A stretch of DNA of 9,723 nt from an uncultured Desulfovibrio sp. (GCA_947176055.1 CAMWPE010000084.1:1-9723); one strand, 5' to 3'; positions 1 to 6,534 are shown, counted from the first letter of the stretch. The notes: generated by a model not told the origin, from the letters alone. Made by a program: numbers and translations.

Positions 1-448
1 GGGCGTCGCGCGCGTTGGCGTATATGGACAGACCGTAGCGTTGCGCGCTTTGCGCCGACGCTCCTTTAAAGGAAATTATCAATTCATAGCCGCCGGGGGG
101 CGTGTTATCGGGAACGATTATTTTGCCGCGCCACATTCCGTTGCCAAACCAATAGCCGGAAAAGAAACCTTCCATTGCAAAGGAGAGGGGCGAATCGGGC
201 GGCGAAAAACGGGCTAAAAGATCGCTGTCGACTGGATTTTTCAACGCCGAAGGACCTGCCAACCCCATGGTCGAGCCAGGCAGAAGACTAAATTCCCGCG
301 ATCCTCCGCGCATTTGCGCCTGCAGACCGTCCAGGAGGGCGAGCAAGGCTACTGTAAGCAGAAAAGCGCTTATGTAGCCAAGATTTTTCTGATAATTTCT
401 GGCCCGTTTCAGGTATGGCCAGAGGGGATTTGAGGTCAGATCGCGCAT
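1..448 (-). CDS. Hypothetical membrane-anchored protein, N-terminal part (3' end outside window)
   Basis: I do not recognise this protein. Reading leftward from the ATG at 448, the frame stays open for 149 residues and runs off the window edge. The start is set by an in-frame stop (TAA at 460-458) ten codon-bases upstream; no other usable start lies between. Residues 1-22 are rich in Lys and Arg, and residues 23-41 form a hydrophobic helix (LGYISAFLLTVALLALLDG). This predicts a single-pass anchor with a cytoplasmic N-terminus and the rest outside the membrane. The following segment is rich in Gly, Ser, Pro and aromatic residues (for example GYWFGNGMW at about 99-107), as in an extracytoplasmic beta-rich domain. 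There is no Shine-Dalgarno sequence; a promoter match ends just before the ATG, so the mRNA may be leaderless. It is transcribed away from fhs. A real gene is likely; its function is unknown. Confidence 0.65.
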   Translation of the reverse strand, partial: MRDLTSNPLWPYLKRARNYQKNLGYISAFLLTVALLALLDGLQAQMRGGSREFSLLPGSTMGLAGPSALKNPVDSDLLARFSPPDSPLSFAMEGFFSGYWFGNGMWRGKIIVPDNTPPGGYELIISFKGASAQSAQRYGLSIYANARDA

Positions 449-454
449 GAGAGG

Positions 455-483
455 AGTTTAGACGCAAGTCGCCCCGGTCTCAA
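455..483 (-). promoter_or_regulatory. Candidate sigma70 promoter for the leftmost minus-strand gene
   Basis: Read on the minus strand, TTGAGA (483-478) is followed after a 17-base spacer by TAAACT (460-455). The matches to the consensus boxes are 5/6 and 4/6. The expected transcription start falls at about 448, which is the A of the ATG. This fits the absence of a ribosome-binding site. The assignment comes from reading the sequence and has not been scored against background. Confidence 0.4.
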
Positions 484-526
484 GGGAAAAAAGACGTTTC
501 CATGCCCGCGGCGTCTTTATTTATTA

Positions 527-555
527 TTGCGCGGGAACGCCCTACGCTGTATTAA
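527..555 (+). promoter_or_regulatory. Candidate promoter for fhs
   Basis: TTGCGC (527-532) and TATTAA (550-555) are separated by 17 bases. The -35 box is poor (3/6) and the -10 box moderate (4/6), with a TG at 548-549 next to it. This would give a 5' leader of about 110 bases before fhs. It is the best plus-strand match in the 226-base divergent gap, but the call is weak. Confidence 0.3.
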
Positions 556-674
556 TATGGGCGATTCGTCATTCCGGATCTCTCCGACAACTCTCCGGTC
601 TCCGCCCGCGATTATAGCGACGCGGCGGACACGCCGGAACTTCGCAAACTTCGCAATTTAAGTGAGGGAATGCC

Positions 675-2453
675 ATGGCTCTGGATCCGCGACATAATCC
701 TGACTGGAAGATAGCGGCGGACGCCGAAAAGCGCATGAAAACCGTCGCCCAGCTTGGCGAAGAGCTGGGACTTCTGCCCGAAGAAATCCTGCCATACGGA
801 CGCTATATCGGCAAGATTGAGCAAGCGGCGGTTCTCTCCAGACTGGCGGACAGACCCGGCGGCAAATATATCGATGTCACGGCCATTACGCCCACTCCGC
901 TGGGAGAGGGTAAATCGACCGCTACCATCGGCCTGCTCCAGGGACTGGGCAAAATGGGCAAAAAGGCTACGGCCGCGATCCGGCAACCGTCCGCCGGCCC
1001 TACGATGGGCATGAAGGGCTCCGCCGCCGGCGGAGGACTGGCGCAATGCGTGCCCCTTGTGCCATATTCGCTCAATTTCACAGGCGATATTCACGCTATC
1101 GGCGCGGCGCATAATCTGGCGATGGTAGCCCTGACCGCGCGAATGCAACATGAGCGAAATTACGACGACGAGAAGTTGCTCGCCCTGTCCGGAATGCGCC
1201 GCCTCAATATCGATCCCACGCGCGTGGGTATGGGCTGGGTCCTGGATTTTTGCGCGCAGGCCCTGCGAAATGTGATTATTGGCATTGAGGAAGACGACCG
1301 GAAAAACGACGGCTTCATGATGCGCTCGCATACGTATATAACAGTAGCCAGCGAGGTCATGTCCATTCTTTCTCTCTGCAAGGATCTGAAAGATCTGCGC
1401 TCCCGGATGGGAAAAATTGTTGTTGCCATGGATAAAAAGGGCGAGCCGGTAACAACGGAAGATCTGGAAGTAGCCGGAGCGATGACGGCCTGGGTCGTCG
1501 ACGCTATCAAGCCCAATCTTATCCAGACGCTGGAAGGTCAGCCTGTGCTCGTTCACACCGGGCCTTTTGGCAATATCGCGCTTGGCCAGAGTTCCGTCAT
1601 CGCGGATATGGTCGGGTTAAAACTCGCCGATTACCACATTACCGAATCCGGCTTCGCGGCCGATATGGGTTTCGAAAAATTCTGGAACCTCAAGTGCAGG
1701 ATCAGCGGGCTGGTTCCGGACGCGGCGGTCGTCGTGGCAACAGTCCGCGCCCTGAAACATCACGGCGGCGCTTCCGCTCCGGTTCCCGGAAAACCGTTGC
1801 CGGAAGAGTATAAGCGCGAGGATCCCGGCCTTGTGGAAGCGGGCTTGCCCAACCTTTTGCATCATATCGGTCTGGTCAAAAAGGCGGGAATCCCCGGCGT
1901 TGTGTGCATAAATAAATTTTATACGGACGCTCCGTCGGAAATAGAAGCTATCAGAAAGGCGTGCGAAGCGGCGGGCGCGAGGGCGGCGGTTAGCGAGCAT
2001 TGGGAAAAAGGCGGCGAAGGAGCGCGAGAGCTGGCCGACGCGGTGATCGAAGCCTGCGAAAGCGGCGAAAGCAAATTTTCTTTCCTGTACAATCCCGAAG
2101 CCTCGCTGATCGAAAGAACGGAAACTATAGCGCGGGAAGTTTACGGAGCCGACGGCGTCGATTTCGAGCCTCTCGCCTCGCAAAAAATGCGGCGCTTCCA
2201 GGAAAGGGCCGACGCGAACCATCTGGGCGTGTGCATGGTCAAGACGCAGTATTCGCTTTCGGACAATCCCGCCGCGAAGGGCGCGCCAAAAGGTTGGAGA
2301 TTGCGCGTTCGCGACGCGCTCCTCTACGGCGGCGCGGGGCTGGTATGTCCTGTGGCCGGCGATATTAGCCTGATGCCCGGCACCGGTTCCAGACCGGCTT
2401 TCAGGAATATCGATGTCAATACTGAAACGGGCGAAGTTACCGGCTTGTTCTAA
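675..2453 (+). CDS. fhs: Formate-tetrahydrofolate ligase (10-formyl-THF synthetase)
   Basis: This cytosolic enzyme joins formate to tetrahydrofolate with ATP hydrolysis, giving 10-formyl-THF for purine and formyl-Met synthesis or for the methyl branch of the Wood-Ljungdahl pathway. The 592-residue product carries the family P-loop TPLGEGKST at residues 74-82. It also has the conserved block RQPSAGPTMGMKGSAAGGG (103-121), then NFTGDIHAIGAAHN, and ends in the typical AGDISLMPGTGSRPAF and VTGLF sequences. Typical clostridial enzymes are about 556 residues with REPSLGP and KGGAAGGG at these places. The longer form with RQPS and KGSAAGGG is, from memory, the version seen in Desulfobacterota. The start is supported by GAGGG at 664-668, six bases upstream. 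There is no folD, fchA or other folate gene beside it, so the window does not show whether it serves biosynthesis, acetogenesis or formate oxidation. It appears to be transcribed alone and ends at a terminator. Confidence 0.97.
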   Translation: MALDPRHNPDWKIAADAEKRMKTVAQLGEELGLLPEEILPYGRYIGKIEQAAVLSRLADRPGGKYIDVTAITPTPLGEGKSTATIGLLQGLGKMGKKATAAIRQPSAGPTMGMKGSAAGGGLAQCVPLVPYSLNFTGDIHAIGAAHNLAMVALTARMQHERNYDDEKLLALSGMRRLNIDPTRVGMGWVLDFCAQALRNVIIGIEEDDRKNDGFMMRSHTYITVASEVMSILSLCKDLKDLRSRMGKIVVAMDKKGEPVTTEDLEVAGAMTAWVVDAIKPNLIQTLEGQPVLVHTGPFGNIALGQSSVIADMVGLKLADYHITESGFAADMGFEKFWNLKCRISGLVPDAAVVVATVRALKHHGGASAPVPGKPLPEEYKREDPGLVEAGLPNLLHHIGLVKKAGIPGVVCINKFYTDAPSEIEAIRKACEAAGARAAVSEHWEKGGEGARELADAVIEACESGESKFSFLYNPEASLIERTETIAREVYGADGVDFEPLASQKMRRFQERADANHLGVCMVKTQYSLSDNPAAKGAPKGWRLRVRDALLYGGAGLVCPVAGDISLMPGTGSRPAFRNIDVNTETGEVTGLF

Positions 2454-2455
2454 AT

Positions 2456-2493
2456 CCGGTTCGAATCCCGCGCGACGATCCGGCGGTTTTTTT
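2456..2493 (+). terminator. Probable rho-independent terminator after fhs
   Basis: CCGGTTCG (2456-2463) can pair with CGATCCGG (2476-2483), leaving one T-T mismatch and a 12-base loop. Three bases later there are seven T (2487-2493). The hairpin starts three bases after the fhs stop codon. The stem is imperfect and the T run is not directly against it, so the call is moderate. Confidence 0.5.
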
Positions 2494-2517
2494 GTAGCGT
2501 ATCGTTGCCGCAATTAT

Positions 2518-2558
2518 CGCGAGACGGAGAGAAAACTTCCTTTGGGAGCGATCTCGCG
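2518..2558 (+). other. Inverted repeat / potential leader hairpin upstream of the PilZ gene
   Basis: CGCGAGA (2518-2524) and TCTCGCG (2552-2558) are perfect 7-base inverted repeats. Inside them CTTCC (2536-2540) can pair with GGGAG (2544-2548), with one G-U pair, around a TTT loop. The structure sits 87 bases before the PilZ start and has no T run after it, so it is not a terminator on this strand. It could be a leader RNA fold or a protein-binding dyad. No conserved riboswitch core is recognisable. Confidence 0.35.
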
Positions 2559-2644
2559 GCGTTATTAACATTTCTCGATACAAAAGCGTTTTAACAATTT
2601 GGACGCGCCGCCGGAGGACGGCTAAAAATTCGCGGACATGTATA

Positions 2645-3445
2645 ATGCACGAATATAATCCGGAGAAAATCAATTATCTTTTTAATCTGGCTGTCGAGCA
2701 ATACGCGGAAATGGAATTGGTGTTCCAGCTCGATCTCTGTCCTTATTCGCAATTGCAAGCGTTGTGCGTAGGCGTTAAAAACGGGCATTTCATAGCCCGC
2801 GCCAGTCTTGAAGAAATGGACCGGGAGCCGGTAATCTGGGGATCGGACGTCAACTGTTACTTCAGCGTCCGGGATGTCGACGCTTATCATTTTTATTTTA
2901 AAACCAGACTCGCGAGACTGTATAACGCTCCGCCCAACGCGATGTTCATGGTTTTCCCATTGCCCCATGAACTGGCCAAGCAACAACGCAGATTTAGCCG
3001 GCGAGCGACCCTGGACGAAACTATAAGGAGTTCCCTCGCCGTCTGGCATAGCTATCTTTCCGGCGGCGACGCGACGGAGCCGCCAAAGCAAAACTGGCAA
3101 GGATTGTCGCAACGGGGTTGCGAAGTCGGCGAAATTTCGGCTAATGGCATGCGGCTGGATATGGAAGAAAACAATCCCCTCTATCCGGCGATGTTTATCG
3201 ACGACAAGGTGCTATTGCGCGGAAATTTTGGCTCGCTGAAAAAACCGGCTATATTATATATTCTGGGAAATATTGTCAGGAAATTGCCCAGACCCGACGT
3301 CGAAGGCGCGGTATCCGTGGGTTGCCATTTCACAAGCTGGCGCAAGGCGGACACGACGGGGGCGTGGTTCCGGGCCGATCCCCGGGACGGCATCGCGCAG
3401 GTAGCGCAATGGATCTCGCGCAATTTTCACACCTTCAATTCCTGA
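2645..3445 (+). CDS. PilZ-domain protein, YcgR-like two-domain architecture
   Basis: This is a 266-residue cytoplasmic protein, probably a c-di-GMP receptor. The C-terminal half carries the PilZ signature. An Arg-rich RxxxR element is at 115-120 (RRFSRR), at the junction between the two halves. After it comes EISANG at 163-168, matching [D/N]xSxxG except for Glu at the first position, and then GCHF at about 226-229, as in the usual beta strand. The N-terminal residues 1-110 lack sequence motifs but have the size and place of the YcgR N-terminal (PilZN-like) domain, which in known proteins transmits c-di-GMP binding to a target such as the flagellar motor. No motility or cellulose gene is visible nearby, so the target is unknown. 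There is no strong Shine-Dalgarno sequence: GCGGA at 2632-2636 is partial, and GGAGG at 2613-2617 is too far away. The next gene is convergent. Confidence 0.8.
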   Translation: MHEYNPEKINYLFNLAVEQYAEMELVFQLDLCPYSQLQALCVGVKNGHFIARASLEEMDREPVIWGSDVNCYFSVRDVDAYHFYFKTRLARLYNAPPNAMFMVFPLPHELAKQQRRFSRRATLDETIRSSLAVWHSYLSGGDATEPPKQNWQGLSQRGCEVGEISANGMRLDMEENNPLYPAMFIDDKVLLRGNFGSLKKPAILYILGNIVRKLPRPDVEGAVSVGCHFTSWRKADTTGAWFRADPRDGIAQVAQWISRNFHTFNS

Positions 3446-3504
3446 ATTAACGGCTCGTCGACCGGATTGAGGCCAAAAACAGCGTTCCCGGGGGCGCCGA
3501 TACA

Positions 3505-3834
3505 TTAATTTTTTGGATAAAGATCCAGATTTAGCTCGAGTTCGCGTCGCGCCAAATCCCGTTCCGGCGCGGGTTGAGTCTCGAAGCTCAAACGCAAGAG
3601 AGGATCAAATTCCGGACGGGCGACATTCTCGCCGCGATCGTCGGGATCCGGGATCGCTTCTCCTCCGGGCCGCGGAGGTTCAAGACGCGACTCCATGGCT
3701 CTCAACAATACCCTTAACTGCGCGCGTTCCTCCGAAGCTTGCCTGGCGACGTTTTCGATCTTTATGATCAAACACCAGATCGCCGCGGCCATGCCTACGA
3801 AAAAAAGAATCATAAACGCCATCAATTCAAACAT
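3505..3834 (-). CDS. Small single-pass membrane protein with predicted coiled coil
   Basis: I do not recognise this 109-residue protein by name. Residues 4-25 are a clear hydrophobic helix (LMAFMILFFVGMAAAIWCLIII-like). They are followed by a charged heptad-like stretch at about 26-52 (ENVARQASEERAQLRVLLRAMESRLE) that predicts a short coiled coil. A Pro-, Gly- and Asp-rich linker follows, then a charged tail rich in Glu, Arg and Leu. Such proteins are often bitopic, with the soluble tail on one side of the membrane. The start is well supported: GGAG at 3844-3841 lies six bases before the ATG, and a good promoter sits just upstream. It is convergent with the PilZ gene and divergent from the radical SAM gene, so it is probably transcribed alone. 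It is judged a real gene because promoter, ribosome-binding site and protein architecture agree. Confidence 0.7.
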   Translation of the reverse strand: MFELMAFMILFFVGMAAAIWCLIIKIENVARQASEERAQLRVLLRAMESRLEPPRPGGEAIPDPDDRGENVARPEFDPLLRLSFETQPAPERDLARRELELNLDLYPKN

Positions 3835-3868
3835 ATCCGACTCCGCTGGATGACGATTGTCCTAAAGA

Positions 3869-3897
3869 CTTATATCCATAAGAGCGGACCAGTTCAA
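3869..3897 (-). promoter_or_regulatory. Sigma70 promoter for the small membrane protein gene
   Basis: On the minus strand, TTGAAC (3897-3892) and TATAAG (3874-3869) are separated by exactly 17 bases and match the consensus at 4/6 and 5/6. The predicted transcription start near 3862 leaves a leader of about 28 bases with a GGAG site. The -35 box overlaps the Shine-Dalgarno sequence of the divergent radical SAM gene (AAGGAG, 3896-3901). Confidence 0.6.
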
Positions 3898-3906
3898 GGA
3901 GTGTTC

Positions 3907-5202
3907 ATGAAACCGGCCCCCAGGTTGCTGATAGCGGATAATATGGGCAATATAACGACTCATCCCCGCCTGAAGCTCGCGGCGGATCGGGGAGGCCGGC
4001 TATTTTCTCCTGACTGGAACGAACTCGTTCCTTTGCCGGACGAAAGCGAATTGTTTTTCCTGCCCGGAAGACGCGCTATAGGTTTGAATCCCTCCAACGC
4101 AAAAATGGAAATCGCCGACGGGCTTGCTGTGGCCGCTTTCGCGGCTCCTGGTTACACCCTTTCCGCGACGCCGGCGTACGCTAAAGATGAGGACGCGCCC
4201 GTCTTGCCCCTTTTCGCCTACGGCTCCGCCGGCTACAGCCGCGGGAAAATCTGGATTTGCGCCTCGCGCGTGGACGAGGATCGCAGGCAGATATTCTCCG
4301 GCGTCCCCAGAGGCAAAATTGAAAGGGAGGCCCGTCGGCTATTGAAAGAATATCCGGACAATCGTCTGATAAACCATATAATTCTCAATTGCGTCCGCGA
4401 ATACGCATGTCCGGCGGCCAGGAATTTTGCGCTGGGCCGTTACGAGGCGCCACTGCCCACTTCCAGGGCTTGCGACGCGCGGTGCGTGGGTTGTATATCC
4501 CAAATTCAGGAGCAAGGCGCGGCTAAGGTAACTCCGCAATGCCGTCTGGCTTTTGTTCCGACGGCCGAAGAGGTAACGGAGGTTATGCGCGTCCACGCGT
4601 CGCGGGAAAAGGTCAGACCCGTATTCTCTTTCGGGCAGGGATGCGAAGGCGATCCTTTGGCCAACGCGGGTCTGTTGCGCGAAAGCATCGAACTTTATCG
4701 CTCCTACGGAGGAAAAGGAACGATCAATTGCAACACCAACGCTTCCAACACCGAAGCGGTGGCCGAATTGTGCGACGCCGGTCTGACCTCCCTGCGGGTA
4801 AGCCTCAACAGCTCGATTCCGGAGCAGTACGAAGCCTATTACAGGCCGGTCAATTACTCTTTTGACGACGTTCGTCGCTCCATCGCCGCGGCCAGGAAGA
4901 AAGGGGTCTTCGTCTCATTGAATCTGCTCTATTTCCCGGGAATAACGGACACGGAGCCGGAACTTCGCTCCCTGGCGAATCTTTGCGCGGAGGGCGGAGT
5001 ATCCATGATCCAGTGGCGCAATTTAAATATCGATCCTGGCTGGTATCAAAATTATATGGCCGATCTGGCTCCGACTAGTCCAGCCATGGGATTTAACTCG
5101 TTCGCGCGCGCCTTGCGGGAGAGTTGCCCGTGGCTTCGGTACGGATATTTTAATCCCTGGCTGGGAGAGCGCGCGGAGATTATCGCGCCGGCTCTGGTAT
5201 AA
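3907..5202 (+). CDS. Radical SAM family protein with large N-terminal region
   Basis: This 431-residue protein should bind a 4Fe-4S cluster and cleave S-adenosylmethionine reductively to start radical chemistry. The cluster motif CDARCVGC (CX3CX2C) is at residues 189-196. Further core motifs follow: GQGCEGDPL at 243-251 in the place of the usual GGEP strand, NCNTNAS at 274-280, and LRVSLNSS at 296-303. Residues 1-185 precede the motif and match no domain I recognise, which is unusual because the radical SAM core normally starts near the N-terminus. The region after the core has no Cys cluster suggesting a SPASM or twitch auxiliary site. The start is placed at 3907 because AAGGAG (3896-3901) is five bases upstream. 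The frame is open back to 3739, but that part overlaps the divergent gene and reads as non-coding. No precursor peptide or partner was found beside it. The substrate is unknown. Confidence 0.85.
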   Translation: MKPAPRLLIADNMGNITTHPRLKLAADRGGRLFSPDWNELVPLPDESELFFLPGRRAIGLNPSNAKMEIADGLAVAAFAAPGYTLSATPAYAKDEDAPVLPLFAYGSAGYSRGKIWICASRVDEDRRQIFSGVPRGKIEREARRLLKEYPDNRLINHIILNCVREYACPAARNFALGRYEAPLPTSRACDARCVGCISQIQEQGAAKVTPQCRLAFVPTAEEVTEVMRVHASREKVRPVFSFGQGCEGDPLANAGLLRESIELYRSYGGKGTINCNTNASNTEAVAELCDAGLTSLRVSLNSSIPEQYEAYYRPVNYSFDDVRRSIAAARKKGVFVSLNLLYFPGITDTEPELRSLANLCAEGGVSMIQWRNLNIDPGWYQNYMADLAPTSPAMGFNSFARALRESCPWLRYGYFNPWLGERAEIIAPALV

Positions 5203-5263
5203 TTAATTATATGATATCTGGAACATGCAATTTTGAGCCGGCGCGAGGAGAGTAAAAATAAGA

Positions 5264-5306
5264 CCGGACAGGAACGAGCTTCCCATCCGGCCGGAATTGT
5301 CTTTTT
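5264..5306. terminator. Probable bidirectional terminator between convergent genes
   Basis: CCGGA (5264-5268) pairs with TCCGG (5286-5290), and inside it GGAA (5271-5274) pairs with TTCC (5280-5283), with a symmetric CA/CA internal loop and a five-base loop. On the minus strand the stem is followed at once by a T-rich tail (complement of 5253-5263), fitting termination of the lipoprotein gene. On the plus strand five T (5302-5306) follow about eleven bases later, so the plus-strand direction is weaker. A second small element, CGCG-ccag-CGCG plus five T (5307-5323), may help on the plus strand. Confidence 0.5.
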
Positions 5307-5339
5307 CGCGCCAGCGCGTTTTTATACGCGGAGCAACCG

Positions 5340-6248
5340 CTATTTGGCCGCTTGAACTGGCGTCATGCTGTACCTGTAAACTTCGCTGATTTCCTTGTCG
5401 TAACCCGGATAGTAGCCTTTGGGCATGCCGAGCACGATGCGGGCGCCGCGATTCATGAGGACGAGCAGATCGCCATTCGTGGGATCGATGCCAAGACCCT
5501 CGATTTCACCGTGTTTAATGGCTTCGTCCATTGTCTTTTCCAGGACGACGGGAGCGGAATTGGAGGTATTGGAGATTTTGACGCGGTAGATATGATCGGG
5601 ATCATTGTCGTCGGCTATTCCGTCGTCGGCGGTTACAAAGAGGTCGCCGTCGACCCAGAATACGCCTTGAACGTACTGCGGCACGGGCTGTAAATGCACC
5701 TTGCGGAGATACTTGCCGTTAAGGTCGTATTCGTATAGATAGGCGCCGCTTTCGCCGCCGACCCAGGAACACATCCACACGGTCTTGTTGCGAGGATCAA
5801 CGGTGATGCCGGCAACTTCCTCCTGGCCGGATTTTGGCTCGAACTGGAAGCTTCTCTTTAATTTAAGAGTGTCGGCGTCGTGAACGGCGATCTGGATATC
5901 CTTACCTACGCCGTCCATGAAGTTTTCGGCGCTGATATACAGTTCGCCGTTATACACGTCGATATCGCCGATATGATTGACCTTTTTCGGATAGCCTTCA
6001 AACGGCTCGTCGTTCTGGGCGACCAGTTTGCCTTCCATATCGTATTTGTAAAGGGCCTTCGAGCCGGAGACATAGATATACTTGCCGTCGCATGTCACGC
6101 CCTGCCGACCGGCCACAGGAAACACGTTTTTAAGTTTGTAAACGTATTTGTTGCTGGGAGCGTTGGGATCCGTCATGGTCGAGCCCTTCTGGGCTACGCA
6201 GCCGGCGGTCAAAACCAGGAAAAGGGCCAAAACAAGTAAGTTGCGCAT
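5340..6248 (-). CDS. Lipoprotein with predicted beta-propeller fold
   Basis: The 302-residue product begins with a lipoprotein signal peptide: MRN, a hydrophobic stretch, and the lipobox LTAGC with Cys17 as the lipidated residue. The residue after it is Val, not Asp, so outer-membrane sorting is expected. The mature part is made of repeating blade-like units of about 40-50 residues, such as KYIYVSGSKALYKYDMEGKL, NGELYISAE, RNKTVWMCSW, DGDLFVTADDG and NGDLLVLMNRG. This resembles the esterase/phytase-like or SdiA-regulated propellers that may bind ligands or sugars. No enzyme activity can be assigned. The start is at 6248, not further upstream. AGGAG (6259-6255) lies six bases before this ATG, the signal peptide starts here, and a strong promoter occupies the upstream extension of the frame. 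It is divergent from rplM and convergent with the radical SAM gene, so it is a single-gene unit. Confidence 0.85.
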   Translation of the reverse strand: MRNLLVLALFLVLTAGCVAQKGSTMTDPNAPSNKYVYKLKNVFPVAGRQGVTCDGKYIYVSGSKALYKYDMEGKLVAQNDEPFEGYPKKVNHIGDIDVYNGELYISAENFMDGVGKDIQIAVHDADTLKLKRSFQFEPKSGQEEVAGITVDPRNKTVWMCSWVGGESGAYLYEYDLNGKYLRKVHLQPVPQYVQGVFWVDGDLFVTADDGIADDNDPDHIYRVKISNTSNSAPVVLEKTMDEAIKHGEIEGLGIDPTNGDLLVLMNRGARIVLGMPKGYYPGYDKEISEVYRYSMTPVQAAK

Positions 6249-6286
6249 ACAGATCTCCTGTCGCGGTGTAAAAAATGATTTGTAGG

Positions 6287-6314
6287 AGTATATTCGATCC
6301 TGACAGCGTGTCAA
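6287..6314 (-). promoter_or_regulatory. Near-consensus sigma70 promoter of the lipoprotein gene
   Basis: On the minus strand, TTGACA (6314-6309, 6/6) and TATACT (6292-6287, 5/6) are separated by 16 bases. Transcription should start near 6280, giving a leader of about 32 bases. The strength of the match suggests either high expression or control by a repressor. A dyad overlapping the -35 box is described separately. Confidence 0.75.
6301..6313. promoter_or_regulatory. Dyad overlapping the -35 box, candidate operator
   Basis: TGACA-gcg-TGTCA is a perfect inverted repeat with 5-base arms and a 3-base centre. Five of the six -35 bases of the lipoprotein promoter (6309-6313) form one arm. A protein bound here would block the promoter. 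The dyad is short, and part of it is forced by the consensus -35 sequence, so it could be chance. Confidence 0.3.
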
Positions 6315-6406
6315 GAACGCGCCGATAATAATGACCGCAAGGAAGGAGAGCGCTAAAATTATCGCGTCGGCATGAATCCCGCGACCTTAAATCCGGCGCG
6401 TCGCGC

Positions 6407-6435
6407 TTGACACTATTTTTGGGACAGGCTATATA
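6407..6435 (+). promoter_or_regulatory. Sigma70 promoter of the rplM-rpsI operon
   Basis: TTGACA (6407-6412, 6/6) and TATATA (6430-6435, 4/6) are separated by 17 bases. The start should be near 6442, leaving a leader of about 105 bases before rplM, long enough for post-transcriptional control. This is the expected place for a promoter of a ribosomal protein operon. Confidence 0.7.
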
Positions 6436-6514
6436 CCCCATTTATTCCCAGCCTGGGCGCGTTCTTCTTTCCCCGTTGGAACTACGCTGTCCGGATGGTC
6501 AAAAAAAATAATAT

Positions 6515-6534
6515 TCGCGCCGTTTTTAGCGCGA
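6515..6534 (+). promoter_or_regulatory. Hairpin directly upstream of the rplM ribosome-binding site
   Basis: TCGCGC (6515-6520) and GCGCGA (6529-6534) form a perfect 6-base stem around an 8-base T-rich loop. The CCGGAG ribosome-binding site (6536-6541) begins two bases after it. A fold this close to the site could control rplM translation, alone or with a bound ribosomal protein. It does not resemble a terminator. Confidence 0.4.

Noticed and set aside
612..1556. Long open frame (314 codons) on the minus strand across fhs
   Set aside because: It lies wholly against a clear fhs gene, has no recognisable domain or ribosome-binding site, and fits the long antisense frames expected from GC-rich codon bias. 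The 298-codon antisense frame at 1617-2513 was rejected for the same reason.
2456..2478. Sequence like the T-arm and 3' end of a tRNA (GGTTCGAATCCC) after fhs, as left by integrated elements
   Set aside because: The T-stem does not pair properly, no other tRNA arm is present upstream, and the bases are better explained by the terminator stem.
2494..2644. c-di-GMP riboswitch before the PilZ gene
   Set aside because: The conserved GEMM core sequences were not found on reading the region. Only generic inverted repeats are visible.
2638..2658. Alternative ATG just upstream of the PilZ start
   Set aside because: It is in another frame and stops after six codons.
3739..3906. 56-codon upstream extension of the radical SAM frame
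   Set aside because: It overlaps the divergent small gene and its promoter. A good ribosome-binding site precedes the ATG at 3907, and the extra residues look like random translation.
6249..6314. 22-codon upstream extension of the lipoprotein frame
   Set aside because: The promoter boxes lie inside it, and the signal peptide and ribosome-binding site both fit the ATG at 6248.
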